Positions 45,901 to 53,571 of a stretch of DNA of 64,000 nt are shown here, piece by piece. The stretch is taken from NCBI RefSeq assembly GCF_014204545.1, contig NZ_JACHLJ010000001.1, positions 62,001-126,000 of the forward strand, in the 5' to 3' direction. Each line of letters starts with the position of its first letter. Position 1 is the first letter of the stretch. The position numbers and the translations under genes are program-made. The stretch comes from Brevundimonas vesicularis (GTDB taxonomy: Bacteria; Pseudomonadota; Alphaproteobacteria; Caulobacterales; Caulobacteraceae). The notes beneath the pieces are model-generated. The model searched no databases. It had not been told where the DNA came from and saw nothing but the letters and a program-made list of their open reading frames with translations.

Positions 45901-46140
45901 GGCCGACGGCCGCAGGCGCTGCCCTGTCAGCCGCTCGATCTCGCGGTGACGCCGCCACAGGTCGCCGGTCCATTCGGCCTCGCGCCAGCCGCCCGTGCTG
46001 TTGCGCCATTGGTCCTCGGCCGAGGCTTTGAAGCTGCGGCCGGCCGCATCCCAGAACGGGACCGGCGCGGCGATGGCCGGGGCGACATCGTCGGTCTGAC
46101 GCGGCTGGTCGCGCCGCACGCTGCGAAAACGAATGCTCAT
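42940..46140 (-). CDS. Polyvalent internal virion protein with ParB/DdrB-like and ADP-ribosyltransferase-like domains
   Basis: A 1066-residue protein. Residues 1-350 are virion-like, with a hydrophobic Gly-rich stretch (GGMIGGFAGGTVAAFGDP, about 169-186). Residues about 365-600 carry a ParB/sulfiredoxin-like domain (IYAGRFDPMTVEADAARFQY; IVADGHQRRGLARRLAEQG), continuing in the DdrB-like style with RQMDLFGGL and NAEAIEAGGNILARSDNERR. Residues about 808-985 look like an ADP-ribosyltransferase fold: VQFHGAR (His815), ETFYTTDATDIASGYGR, AAHEVKIYLRPHEQIEL (candidate Glu970). Polyvalent proteins of this build are known from phages and conjugative elements and are thought to be delivered with the DNA. 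The start at MSIRFRSV overlaps the upstream stop (ATGA). Confidence 0.75.
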   Translation of the reverse strand: MSIRFRSVRRDQPRQTDDVAPAIAAPVPFWDAAGRSFKASAEDQWRNSTGGWREAEWTGDLWRRHREIERLTGQRLRPSAELTGLEVGDEGDGLLNTVSRVVSNTLDAPYRLLLGDPSIDDYEARIDALRAQYPALSAVPTREALWKTKDAELRQVRQRAQAAGELGAGGMIGGFAGGTVAAFGDPVNVVATVATGGAGAGRPLLTRMAMQGAANAGVELTQAPGRAIDAERFGGPDYTAREAAMDVTFAATAGAGFEVLGDLGKAGVRQLRARLPSGAADPEARGLGNALDRLLDDEAAIGPAADDFDAARAALATGGPLPRVQPEQGLEDLFANQSGGQVLPSVAVSQRGSPPAPAGVLEAAEYQGRTIYAGRFDPMTVEADAARFQYKAEGDADGVTNRLKGVERWDATASGKAILFEDLDGRMIVADGHQRRGLARRLAEQGWEDAQLDGYLFRARDGWTDREVRVVAALKNIREGSGAIMDAAKLFREAPGAMRDRSLPITGDFIHQARQLASLSDDGFRAVVNKVIPERYAAVIGEQAGDRPELHGDLVELIRRGEPKSVEGARALVQEGLLDDFIKSEGRQMDLFGGLPRESTVIARGRIREAVMGALRRDEKLNAALVRNAEAIEAGGNILARSDNERRLAVDRAASELVSRLALRSGEMGEAFAQAAAAVTKGETTPGAAAKGLVQRIRAAVAAGERLDVERAEVLNPSPPAEQALESAGLFDDMAGSGQRGQLEPKPEDARIEADGPPTEDRLDFAARTEAEARAFVEGERAAVEADRAALEDLKAQADASRPLADTRGQGVQFHGARSEIGDLSEGYYNPDNIYGGWETFYTTDATDIASGYGRKRATAKVYEVREREPVRFFDMEEDRTEAEWREFLGITDASHDYDQFALSEAVAEHGGRANLRQVMDEYRASGQEFDFSKDDVQELFSAFTDLIQAAGFGGMRHIGGLKTNRAAHEVKIYLRPHEQIELREVTPARAGISSEAQAQIDATAAQLAKREATLASAERQLVDLQEDLGRMQAEARPAGLFDDLDEPPRAQQAADVLRRCAPGGS

Positions 46141-48731
46141 CGGCGCGGCCGGATCAGGTCGGGCATGGCGCGACGCAGGGCCGCGTGGCGCTCGTCCGTG
46201 TCGATGTCGAACTCCCACGGCCGGCCCTGCCGGTTCGGCACGGGCCGCCCGGTGCGCGGGTTGATCAGCCGATACTGGCCGTCCGGCTGGGCCTGCAGTT
46301 GCATCCGCGCCAGGCCGCTGACCGGGATCGGCTGGCCGTTGTCGAACACCGGCCCCCAGTTGCCCGCCACGGCCGCCCGCGACACCCACGTCAGCACCTC
46401 GTCCATGGCGTCCTGGCGCACCCATGACGGCAACAAGGTCTGCGCCCCGTTCACATCGGCCGCGCCGCCGTAGAACTTGCCGTTGTAGGGGTTCCGCCCC
46501 AGCGCGCTCTGGACATAGTGTTCCGCCGGACGCTGCTGGCCGCGCGCCGCATCCGCCGTCGCTGCCGCCCGCGCCGTCGCCAGCACCGGCCCCGCCAGGT
46601 CCGGCATGGTGCGATAGGCGCTGGCCACCGTGCGCTGCACGTCCTCCAGCCCTTCGCCGCTCTCGAACTTGGGCGGCGCCGCGCCTTCGGCCATCAGCCG
46701 TCGGCCTTCGGTCGCCTGGGCCGCGAAGGCCCGCGCGCCGGCATCCAGCGCCAGGGACGCCATGTGCAAATCCGCCGACGCCTGGCCGGGATTGCGGCCG
46801 ACTTCACCCAAAACTTGCCGGGCATCATCCTCGCCCAGCTCGCTGACCAGATTTTTCGTGAACGTCATCACCGACGCCGGGTCCGACATCAGGCGCGCCT
46901 TGATCGTGTCTTCCTGCGCCTCGGAGAGAATACGTGGCGCGATCTGGAACTGGCGCGCCATTTCACGTCCGGCGGCGGCTTGCGCGCGGATGCCAGCGCC
47001 CCATCCGGGCGCACCTTCGAACATGGCGCTGGGATCGACTTCGCTGACAGGCGGAAGGCCAACCCTGGAGCCTTTCTGCACGGCGAACCCGATGGGGTCG
47101 GATCTGAAGCCATCCAGAGAGCGCACTGCCGTGCGGTGGCGCTGAAGCGCGCCCCTGACCTTGCCCTGACGGTTGCTCCAACCCCGCAGATCGTCACCGT
47201 ATCGGCCAGGGTTACGGCGCGCGAGGTTCTCGAAGTGCTCGCGCTCCAGCCGAAGGAACCGCTCCGGATCGCCGCCAGCCTTCGCCAGGAACTCCCGCGC
47301 CTTGCCGACACCGCTAACGACCGCTGCCGCGCCGGCGACAATCTGCATCTCCGCGCTCAGAGGGCCTAGCGGGTCGAGATATTCCCGTTTGTAGATTGCG
47401 TAGGCTTCAGCTCGGTCGATACGACCATCGAGCCATGCGGCCGGATGGCTTTTCTCGGTGATCCCCCACTGCGCACGGCCCCTGCCGTTGTCGTCGGCGA
47501 CGAACCCCGAACCTTCCAAATCATCCATGATGAAGTCGATGACATCGAAGGCCGCGCCGCCAACCACACCCGAACCACTCTCGGCGGCCCTCCTCAACTC
47601 GGCAGGCGTCACGTCGAAACCATGAGCCAGGCCAAACTCGGCCTCCGCGATCAAACCCAGATCACCGGATGCCAAAGCCTGCGCTCGCACTTCGGCAGGG
47701 TCAATTTCGCCACCATATTCAGCGGCCTTAAAGAGCTGGCGAGTGCGCTGGGCGGCTGCGTCGCGAGCTGCATTTTCTCCCGACACGGCGCTGGCCACAT
47801 CGGCGTCCAGCCGATTGGTCAGCCGATCCATGTCCTGCGCCGACAACCCGGCAAAGGCCTTGTCACCCGCCGCCCAGCGCTCGCGCACCTGACCGGCGAA
47901 GGCCTGTTTGGACGCGGCATCCGGGGCGCGTTCCATCGCGCGGGCGATCCAGCTTGTGCGCGCATTGGCTTGGGCGGCGTCGAACAGCCGCCCCATCTCT
48001 TCCGGCGACACGGCGTTGGCCCGCGTCGGATCGGCGGCGAACTCGACGCCGTTCAGGGTGAAGGCCTCGCGCGGGCCGAACCGTGACAGGCTGGACGCGA
48101 ACTCCGTCAGGCTGGCGCCCACCAGGGCTGATCCCTGATCGTCGAACCCGGCGCTGGCGATGCTCTGCCCCAGCAGCGTTTCGCTGGACGACAGGGCCGT
48201 GACGAAGGCCCCGCGCGCCGTCTGCACGCGGCGCCGTTCCTCGCCCTCGCGCACGTCGCGCAGGGCCGCCCCGTCCGTCAGGGTGCGGAACCGATCAAAG
48301 GCGACGTCCAGCTGCGCATCGCCGGTCGGGGCGAAGGCCGCACGCGCCGCTGTGACGGCCTCGGCGAACCCGGCGACATTGTCGGGGTGGTCGATCTTGG
48401 CCTTGCTGACGGCGTCCAGATAGGCGGTCTGCCGCTCCGCGCCCCGCTTCTCCCGCACCACGGCGTTATACGCCTGATCGTCGATCCCCTGGCCGGGACG
48501 GATCCGCGCCTCGATCCCGCTTTCGTTCTCGGCATTGATGGCGCGCGCGGCGTCGCTCTCGCCCTCGCGGGTCCACGCCCGCTCGGCCATGCCTTTCAGA
48601 GTGCGGCCGAACCCCTCGGCCGCCGCGCCCACGGCCCCGGCGACGCCGGCGGCCGGCGCGCCGATGTCGGCGCCGATCAGATTGTCGCTGGTCCGGCGTC
48701 CGAAATCGCCGGTCGGAAACGGACCCGCCAT
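46137..48731 (-). CDS. Internal virion protein with embedded GH108-like muramidase domain
   Basis: An 864-residue ejection-type protein, mostly helical. Residues about 393-525 resemble the GH108/ZliS peptidoglycan hydrolase domain: FDVIDFIMDDLEGSGFVADD (Glu406 at the catalytic position of the EGG motif), RAQWGITEKSHPAAW, then AEAYAIYKREYLDPLG and a C-terminal peptidoglycan-binding-like helical part up to YGDDLRGWSNRQGKV. An enzyme at this site would open the cell wall for DNA entry, as the T7 gp16 transglycosylase does. Flanking parts are unassigned helical virion sequence. Overlaps both neighbours by start/stop. Confidence 0.7.
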   Translation of the reverse strand: MAGPFPTGDFGRRTSDNLIGADIGAPAAGVAGAVGAAAEGFGRTLKGMAERAWTREGESDAARAINAENESGIEARIRPGQGIDDQAYNAVVREKRGAERQTAYLDAVSKAKIDHPDNVAGFAEAVTAARAAFAPTGDAQLDVAFDRFRTLTDGAALRDVREGEERRRVQTARGAFVTALSSSETLLGQSIASAGFDDQGSALVGASLTEFASSLSRFGPREAFTLNGVEFAADPTRANAVSPEEMGRLFDAAQANARTSWIARAMERAPDAASKQAFAGQVRERWAAGDKAFAGLSAQDMDRLTNRLDADVASAVSGENAARDAAAQRTRQLFKAAEYGGEIDPAEVRAQALASGDLGLIAEAEFGLAHGFDVTPAELRRAAESGSGVVGGAAFDVIDFIMDDLEGSGFVADDNGRGRAQWGITEKSHPAAWLDGRIDRAEAYAIYKREYLDPLGPLSAEMQIVAGAAAVVSGVGKAREFLAKAGGDPERFLRLEREHFENLARRNPGRYGDDLRGWSNRQGKVRGALQRHRTAVRSLDGFRSDPIGFAVQKGSRVGLPPVSEVDPSAMFEGAPGWGAGIRAQAAAGREMARQFQIAPRILSEAQEDTIKARLMSDPASVMTFTKNLVSELGEDDARQVLGEVGRNPGQASADLHMASLALDAGARAFAAQATEGRRLMAEGAAPPKFESGEGLEDVQRTVASAYRTMPDLAGPVLATARAAATADAARGQQRPAEHYVQSALGRNPYNGKFYGGAADVNGAQTLLPSWVRQDAMDEVLTWVSRAAVAGNWGPVFDNGQPIPVSGLARMQLQAQPDGQYRLINPRTGRPVPNRQGRPWEFDIDTDERHAALRRAMPDLIRPRR

Positions 48732-49249
48732 CAGCCGAACGCCGCCTGACCCAGATCGAGGCCCAGCTTCAGCACCGATCCGAAGCGGGCGTTCTTGGCG
48801 GCCTCACGCAGGCCCAGCGCCCGCGCCTGACGCAGGCGCGCATTCGCCTCCGCGCTGTTGCGGATGATGCCGCGCTCGCGGTCGGCATCGTCGCGGGCGG
48901 CGTTTCGCGCCGCGATCACGCTGCCGGATCCGGCGTCGATCCCCATGGCGCTCGCCGCGACCAGCTGCTGGCCGACCAGCTTGTTGTATTCGTCGTCGAT
49001 GGCCGTGACGCGCTCGCTGGCCTGGATGAACTCCTGGCGCCCGGCCATCTGTTCGTCGCGGGCCGATTGATCCAGCGACGCCGCCTGCTGGCGCGCGCCC
49101 GCGAACTCCATGATCGACCCCAGCGCCGACAGGCCTCGGCTGGCCCCGCCCAGCGTCTTGCCGCTGAAGGCCGTCGAACTCGACTTGCCCGCCGAGGCCG
49201 ACGCGGCCTTGCCCGCGAACGCCATAACCGCCTTCATTCTCGCCTCCAT
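48731..49249 (-). CDS. Small internal virion protein (T7 gp14-like)
   Basis: A 172-residue Ala-rich helical protein: a coiled-coil-like middle (QSARDEQMAGRQEFIQASERV) and the AMGIDAGSGSVIAARNAARDD segment often seen in gp14-type core proteins. It sits between the tail nozzle and the large ejection proteins, exactly where T7 places gp14. Start overlaps the nozzle stop (TGATG); an ATG four codons later is possible. Confidence 0.75.
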   Translation of the reverse strand: MEARMKAVMAFAGKAASASAGKSSSTAFSGKTLGGASRGLSALGSIMEFAGARQQAASLDQSARDEQMAGRQEFIQASERVTAIDDEYNKLVGQQLVAASAMGIDAGSGSVIAARNAARDDADRERGIIRNSAEANARLRQARALGLREAAKNARFGSVLKLGLDLGQAAFG

Positions 49250-51366
49250 CAGCTCTGGACGGTGACGACGACCTCCCGGATCTCCAGCGGCCCCGGCCGT
49301 TCCTGAACCCAGTCAATCTGGGCGTCATTCTGAAAGCCGGGGACGGGGTAGAGGCGCGTCCATCCCTCGAACGCATCCTCGCCCGGACCATGGTCCAGCA
49401 ACGCGGGCGTCTCGCCGCCGCGACGCTTCAACGCCAGCGGCCACATCCGCTTGCCCGTCATCCCGGTTTTCAGATTGGCCGTCGGCCCCAGGCGCATGGC
49501 GATTTCGCCGGACCGCGCGTGCATCGACGCCCCGCCGCGCGGATCCTGCTGCAGAACCAGGGGCAGGCATCGCCCGCGCGGGACGAACAGCAATCCGGCC
49601 TCGGCGCTGCGCTGCGCTGGATAGGGCAGGGCGATCCGGCCGCCGGTCACGACCACGTCGCCGGCGTCGGCCCCGTCCACATAGGCCACGACCGTTCGCC
49701 CCTCCAGATGCCCCAGGCCGGTGATCTCTTCGCACGGCCGGTCCACTCGCACCGCTGCGTCCAGCAAGCAGGCTTCATCCAGCACCTCCAGACGGTGCCG
49801 CACGCCGCCGCCGGAGGTGCGACGCGTGCAGACATACAGATCGCCCGCCAGCTCGCCACCGGCCTCGGTGAACGCGCCGTCGGTCGTCCATTCGTTGAAC
49901 CCCAGCACGTCCTGCTTCATGCGGGCCACCATGGCCGCCGCCGTCCCGTCCGCCTTCACCCACAGCGCCAAGTGCGGCTCGGTCGCGGATCGGCCCTTCT
50001 TCATGCCCCCCGCCACCACGCCCTTGACCAGGTGCGAGGCGTAGTCCGACAGCGGATCGTCCTCATAACCCGGCTCGGCCGTGTCCGTGCTCAGGATCGC
50101 GCGGCTGATCGTATCGCCGCCCGCCTGGACGAACAGCGCCAGCCCGTCCATTTCCAAAATCGGTGTGCCGGGCGCGGCGCCCGAACAGCCGGTGCGCGGA
50201 AACGCCGGCGGGGGCGTGATCGGGCTGGACGCGCAGAAGAAGTGGGCCGACCGCCCGAACGCCTGCAGGTGACGCCCGGCGAAGAGTGCCAGGATGGGGG
50301 TCGATTGATCGGTCGCCAGATCGACACTGATCCCCTTGTCCGCCTCGCCGCCCTCGATGTTCAGGTCGAAGAAGAACCCCGACCGGCTGGCCATGATGGT
50401 CTGCGGCCGAGAGCGCGGAGCCGCCAGCCACAGACGACTATCGAAGAACACACCGGCCGCCGGCCAGCCGCGCGTCGCGCTGATCACCGGCTCGCCGCCC
50501 GGTTTGCCTTGTGTCACCGTCGCCGTGCGCACAATGCCTTTGGTCGAAATCAGCACGGCCGCCACCAGCTCGCCCACGTCGTCGGCGCGGTTGACGCCCT
50601 GATAGGCGATCCGCAGCGTCTTGTCGGCCGGGCTGGAAACCGTCACGCCATTGGCCCCGACGTTCGACAGGGCGTTCATCGCCGCCTGCACCGAGGCCGC
50701 CAGCGTCGCCATGTTCGAACTGTAGGCGATGCTGTTCGTCGTCTTCGCCTCCAGCGTCAGGTTGAATGTCTCGCCCGGCTCCATGTCGGTGAAGGACAGC
50801 TGCTGCACCTCGTTGACGCCGCCCGCGCGCGTGCCGTCGTAGTCAAACAGCGGCACATTCTCGAACGCCTGCGGACGGCTGTCCCACTCGCTGTGCGCGC
50901 CCTGGCGAGCGATGCGATAGGGCGGCACATCGACATGGAAGGCCAGCAGTGTGTCCAGCATCTGGGCGCGTTTGACGTCCAGCAGCTGCTGGGCCGTATA
51001 GGGCGACCGCACCGACGCCACCCGTTCGCCTCGGCGATAGACCTCCACATTGCCTTCTGTGGCGATCAGACCGTATCGCTGTTCGGCCGTATCGAAATCA
51101 AAGCTCCAGCGCTTATGCGGCGACAGCTCGGCCGTCTCGCGCCGCGCCTCGATCTTGGTCAGGCGCACGACGCCGGTCTCGAAATCGTCAGCGCCCAGCT
51201 TCACGATCCGCCATTTCTGGGCGGTGATCGGTCGGCCGGGCGGCATGGCCAGCCGCCGGGTGCGCAGGATCGAACCGACATCGCACCGGGCGACAGTGAC
51301 CCACCCGCCGCCACTGGCCTGATATTGCAGGGCCAGCGCCTGGGAGGCCGTGACCGGAATGCTCAT
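49249..51366 (-). CDS. Tail nozzle protein, main part (T7 tail tubular protein B-like)
   Basis: A 705-residue beta-rich tail protein. Features include RWSFDFDTAEQRYGLIATEGN, TRGWPAAGVFFDSRLWLAAP, TIMASRSGFFFDLN and QAFGRSAHFFCASSP, matching the order seen in podovirus nozzle proteins, where a TRGWP-x-x-V-F...RLW...S segment is characteristic. The usual N-terminus (QxNFxxGxLSP) is absent here and is found in the gene just upstream, so the nozzle appears split. Overlaps that gene by ATGA. Confidence 0.85.
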   Translation of the reverse strand: MSIPVTASQALALQYQASGGGWVTVARCDVGSILRTRRLAMPPGRPITAQKWRIVKLGADDFETGVVRLTKIEARRETAELSPHKRWSFDFDTAEQRYGLIATEGNVEVYRRGERVASVRSPYTAQQLLDVKRAQMLDTLLAFHVDVPPYRIARQGAHSEWDSRPQAFENVPLFDYDGTRAGGVNEVQQLSFTDMEPGETFNLTLEAKTTNSIAYSSNMATLAASVQAAMNALSNVGANGVTVSSPADKTLRIAYQGVNRADDVGELVAAVLISTKGIVRTATVTQGKPGGEPVISATRGWPAAGVFFDSRLWLAAPRSRPQTIMASRSGFFFDLNIEGGEADKGISVDLATDQSTPILALFAGRHLQAFGRSAHFFCASSPITPPPAFPRTGCSGAAPGTPILEMDGLALFVQAGGDTISRAILSTDTAEPGYEDDPLSDYASHLVKGVVAGGMKKGRSATEPHLALWVKADGTAAAMVARMKQDVLGFNEWTTDGAFTEAGGELAGDLYVCTRRTSGGGVRHRLEVLDEACLLDAAVRVDRPCEEITGLGHLEGRTVVAYVDGADAGDVVVTGGRIALPYPAQRSAEAGLLFVPRGRCLPLVLQQDPRGGASMHARSGEIAMRLGPTANLKTGMTGKRMWPLALKRRGGETPALLDHGPGEDAFEGWTRLYPVPGFQNDAQIDWVQERPGPLEIREVVVTVQS

Positions 51367-51851
51367 GGGACGACCTCTTCATAGCGCTCGATAGGTTTCC
51401 ATGGGTATTGCGGCGGGACCGGGTCGGGCAGGGGCGGAAGCTCGCCACCGCCGCCGCCGCCGCCGCTGGACGTCGTCACGACGAAATCGACCAGGTCGAA
51501 CATGGAGATCGTGGTCGGCGCGCCGAGGTCGATCTCCAGCACCACATAGCCGTCCGTCGCCCCGACCGGCGTCGTCGTCTCCAGACCAACGCCGCCCAGC
51601 ACATCGGCGACCGTCCCGCCGTTGGGGGCCGTCAGCATCGCCGCCGTGATCGGCACGGCCTCCAGCCGATTGCGGATCAGATCGATGTGGCGGAACCCTC
51701 CACGACGCCGCAGCGGCCCCTCGGCCGTCGTCATCATGTTGACGCACAGCGCCACCGACGAGGCATAGGCCTTCAGGTCGCGGCGGCCGATGGCCTTCGG
51801 CGACAGGGCGCCGCCGTTGAAGTTGGACTGTCTCAGGACTTCCTGCGGCAT
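51363..51851 (-). CDS. N-terminal part of split tail nozzle protein
   Basis: A 162-residue protein starting MPQEVLRQSNFNGGALSPKA, then GRRDLKAYASSVALCVNMMT and GPLRRRGGFRHIDLI, the standard N-terminus of podovirus nozzle proteins. It continues into a domain with VVLEIDLGAPTTISMFDLV, a Gly-run and a Pro-rich tail, then stops and is followed by the main nozzle gene with an overlapping start. The low-complexity linker (seven glycines) suggests a real domain boundary, not simple decay. Confidence 0.75.
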   Translation of the reverse strand: MPQEVLRQSNFNGGALSPKAIGRRDLKAYASSVALCVNMMTTAEGPLRRRGGFRHIDLIRNRLEAVPITAAMLTAPNGGTVADVLGGVGLETTTPVGATDGYVVLEIDLGAPTTISMFDLVDFVVTTSSGGGGGGGELPPLPDPVPPQYPWKPIERYEEVVP

Positions 51852-51852
51852 C

Positions 51853-52533
51853 TCAGCCCCCGTTCGACAGGCTGAAGCCGGTGAACCCGAAGCGACCGAA
51901 CCCCCAGCCGCCGCGCGCCTCGACCAACGGCCCGGCATCCACACCGCCGACCAGCTGGCGCTGCGGCGCCATGCGGGCGTCCTCGTTGCGCGCCTGCGCG
52001 TAAAGCCCGCCTTCGCCCTGCTCGCCGGGCGTTCCCCACGCTTCCTGGCGCAGCTCGCGACCCTTGGTGGTCAGCTGGCAGAAATCGGCCACATCCGCCG
52101 CAAAGGCGGTGATCACCAGCTGACGGAACCAGCTCGGCCAGTCCGCCTCGGTCACGGTGCGGGTGTATTCGCCGAACAGCGGCGACTGATCCGACCAGAA
52201 GGCCCCGCCGCTATCCAGCACATAGGGCGCCGTCCGCGCGCGCTGCGGATCCGCCGCGTCCCGCCAGGCGTGGACCGCCCCCGCCAGATCGGCCGGACGG
52301 GCGTATTTGTAGGCGCACGGCTTGGGATCGCCCTCCGGCACAGCCACCTGGGCGAACAGGGCGACCTGGTTGGCGAAGGTCCAGCGATACTTCCCCAGCA
52401 CGAAGGCCCTCTTGTGCGGATAGTTGTCCTGGCAGAACGCCCCCAGAGGGCTGTCCTCTCCCAGGGCGTCGATCCGGTCGCCCGCCACGCGGTCGATGGC
52501 CAGATTGCAAATCGTCAGGTCGGTGAAGCTCAT
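51853..52533 (-). CDS. Tail tubular protein A (T7 gp11-like)
   Basis: A 226-residue adaptor joining portal to nozzle. The N-terminus MSFTDLTICNLAIDRVAGDR is typical, followed by CQDNYPHKRAFVLGKYRWTFA and SWFRQLVITAFAADVADFCQ. Position between capsid and nozzle agrees. I chose the ATG of MSFTDL, which lies after the capsid terminator hairpin, rather than a longer frame running back into the capsid gene. Only 1 base separates it from the nozzle N-terminal gene. Confidence 0.88.
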   Translation of the reverse strand: MSFTDLTICNLAIDRVAGDRIDALGEDSPLGAFCQDNYPHKRAFVLGKYRWTFANQVALFAQVAVPEGDPKPCAYKYARPADLAGAVHAWRDAADPQRARTAPYVLDSGGAFWSDQSPLFGEYTRTVTEADWPSWFRQLVITAFAADVADFCQLTTKGRELRQEAWGTPGEQGEGGLYAQARNEDARMAPQRQLVGGVDAGPLVEARGGWGFGRFGFTGFSLSNGG

Positions 52534-52543
52534 GGCGCGCCCG

Positions 52544-52577
52544 AAAGAAAAGGCCCGCGCCCGTAAGGACGCGGGCC
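52544..52577 (-). terminator. Terminator after the major capsid gene
   Basis: Stem GGCCCGCG ... CGCGGGCC with a 10-base loop, followed on the minus strand by TTTTCTTTC. It lies between the capsid stop and the tail tubular A start, so it would make capsid mRNA more abundant than tail mRNA, as in T7 (terminator after gene 10). Confidence 0.85.
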
Positions 52578-52604
52578 ACAGTTGGCTCAGGGAGAAACGA
52601 AAGG

Positions 52605-53486
52605 TCAGGCGACCGTGCGCATCGGGGTGGGTTCGCGGAACAGGTTGAAGTTCTTCTTCGTCTTGATCCGCTTGATGCCGCGCGCATTCCGGGCGGCGGC
52701 GCCCACCTGCAGCCAGTAACCGATGATGTCGGTCAGGGCGGGGCCGTCGCGCTCGTCGATCTTGGTCAGCTTGTCGTTGTAACCGCTGACCAGGGCCGAC
52801 TTGGCATAGACCATGATGTCGACGCCCGCGCCGTCGGCCGATTGCGCCAGCCGCTCCGAGCGCTTCCAGTTCAGGTCGTTCCACGGCATGTTGCCGCGCA
52901 CGTCGTTGCTGGCCATGTAGGGATCCAGCGACATCTGCACCTTGTTGCGGAACGGCAGAACGATGGTCACCTCCTCGCCCTCGAACGCCTCGTCCTCGCC
53001 AAGCGCCGCGATGGCCTCGGCGACCAGATCGAGGTCGGCCGGCGTGTCGTAATCACCGAACGTCTCGACGGCTTCGAAGCCGGCCGCGCCGATCTCCTTA
53101 ACGCCCGTGGTGGCGGCCGTATTGAGCGCGCGGATGATGCAGTCGTCCTCGGCGCGGGCGATGGCCGATGCGGCCTGCTTGCCGTATTCGGTCGCCGTGG
53201 CGATGGTATATTTGTGGGCGTTGGGATCCCACAGGCCGAAGGCGATGAACTTGGGCGAGGCCTGCACCTCGATGAAGTCCTGCGCCACGTTGGCCAGCGC
53301 CAGGCGGGCGAACTGCGGGCTGTCATAGGCCTCGGCGACGCCCATGCGCGGGAAATAGATCTTGTCGCCAATGAACGAACCTCCACCAGCGACCGTGTCG
53401 CCGAGGCGCGACGTGTTCTGCTGATACTGATTGTGGACGGTGTTCTCGAACTTGGGAGTGAACCACTCCTTGACGTTCTGGGTCAT
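52605..53486 (-). CDS. Major capsid protein
   Basis: A 293-residue head protein of the HK97-fold type used by T7-like viruses. It starts MTQNVKEWFTPKFENTVHNQ and contains FIGDKIYFPRMGVAEAYDSP and EVTIVLPFRNKVQMSLDPYM, then DIMVYAKSALVSGYNDKLTK and a basic tail. Position between scaffold and tail tubular A, a good Shine-Dalgarno (GGAGAGAG) and its own terminator all fit a highly expressed capsid gene. Confidence 0.88.
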   Translation of the reverse strand: MTQNVKEWFTPKFENTVHNQYQQNTSRLGDTVAGGGSFIGDKIYFPRMGVAEAYDSPQFARLALANVAQDFIEVQASPKFIAFGLWDPNAHKYTIATATEYGKQAASAIARAEDDCIIRALNTAATTGVKEIGAAGFEAVETFGDYDTPADLDLVAEAIAALGEDEAFEGEEVTIVLPFRNKVQMSLDPYMASNDVRGNMPWNDLNWKRSERLAQSADGAGVDIMVYAKSALVSGYNDKLTKIDERDGPALTDIIGYWLQVGAAARNARGIKRIKTKKNFNLFREPTPMRTVA

Positions 53487-53514
53487 CGCTCTCTCCGAAA
53501 ATATCCGGCGAGGG

Positions 53515-53555
53515 CCGCCGGGCTGCTGTGACGATCATCACGCTAAGCCCGGCGG
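53515..53555 (-). promoter_or_regulatory. Hairpin between scaffold and capsid genes
   Basis: Perfect 10-bp inverted repeat (CCGCCGGGCT ... AGCCCGGCGG) with a 21-base loop, 29 bases before the capsid start on the minus strand and not followed by a T run there. It probably marks or protects the 5' end of a capsid mRNA rather than terminating transcription. Confidence 0.45.
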
Positions 53556-53571
53556 TTTGGTCGCAACGCGG

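Noticed and set aside
43915..46473. 852-codon plus-strand frame opposite the polyvalent protein
   Set aside because: Arg/Ala/Gln-rich shadow translation with no motif; the minus-strand frame has clear domains.
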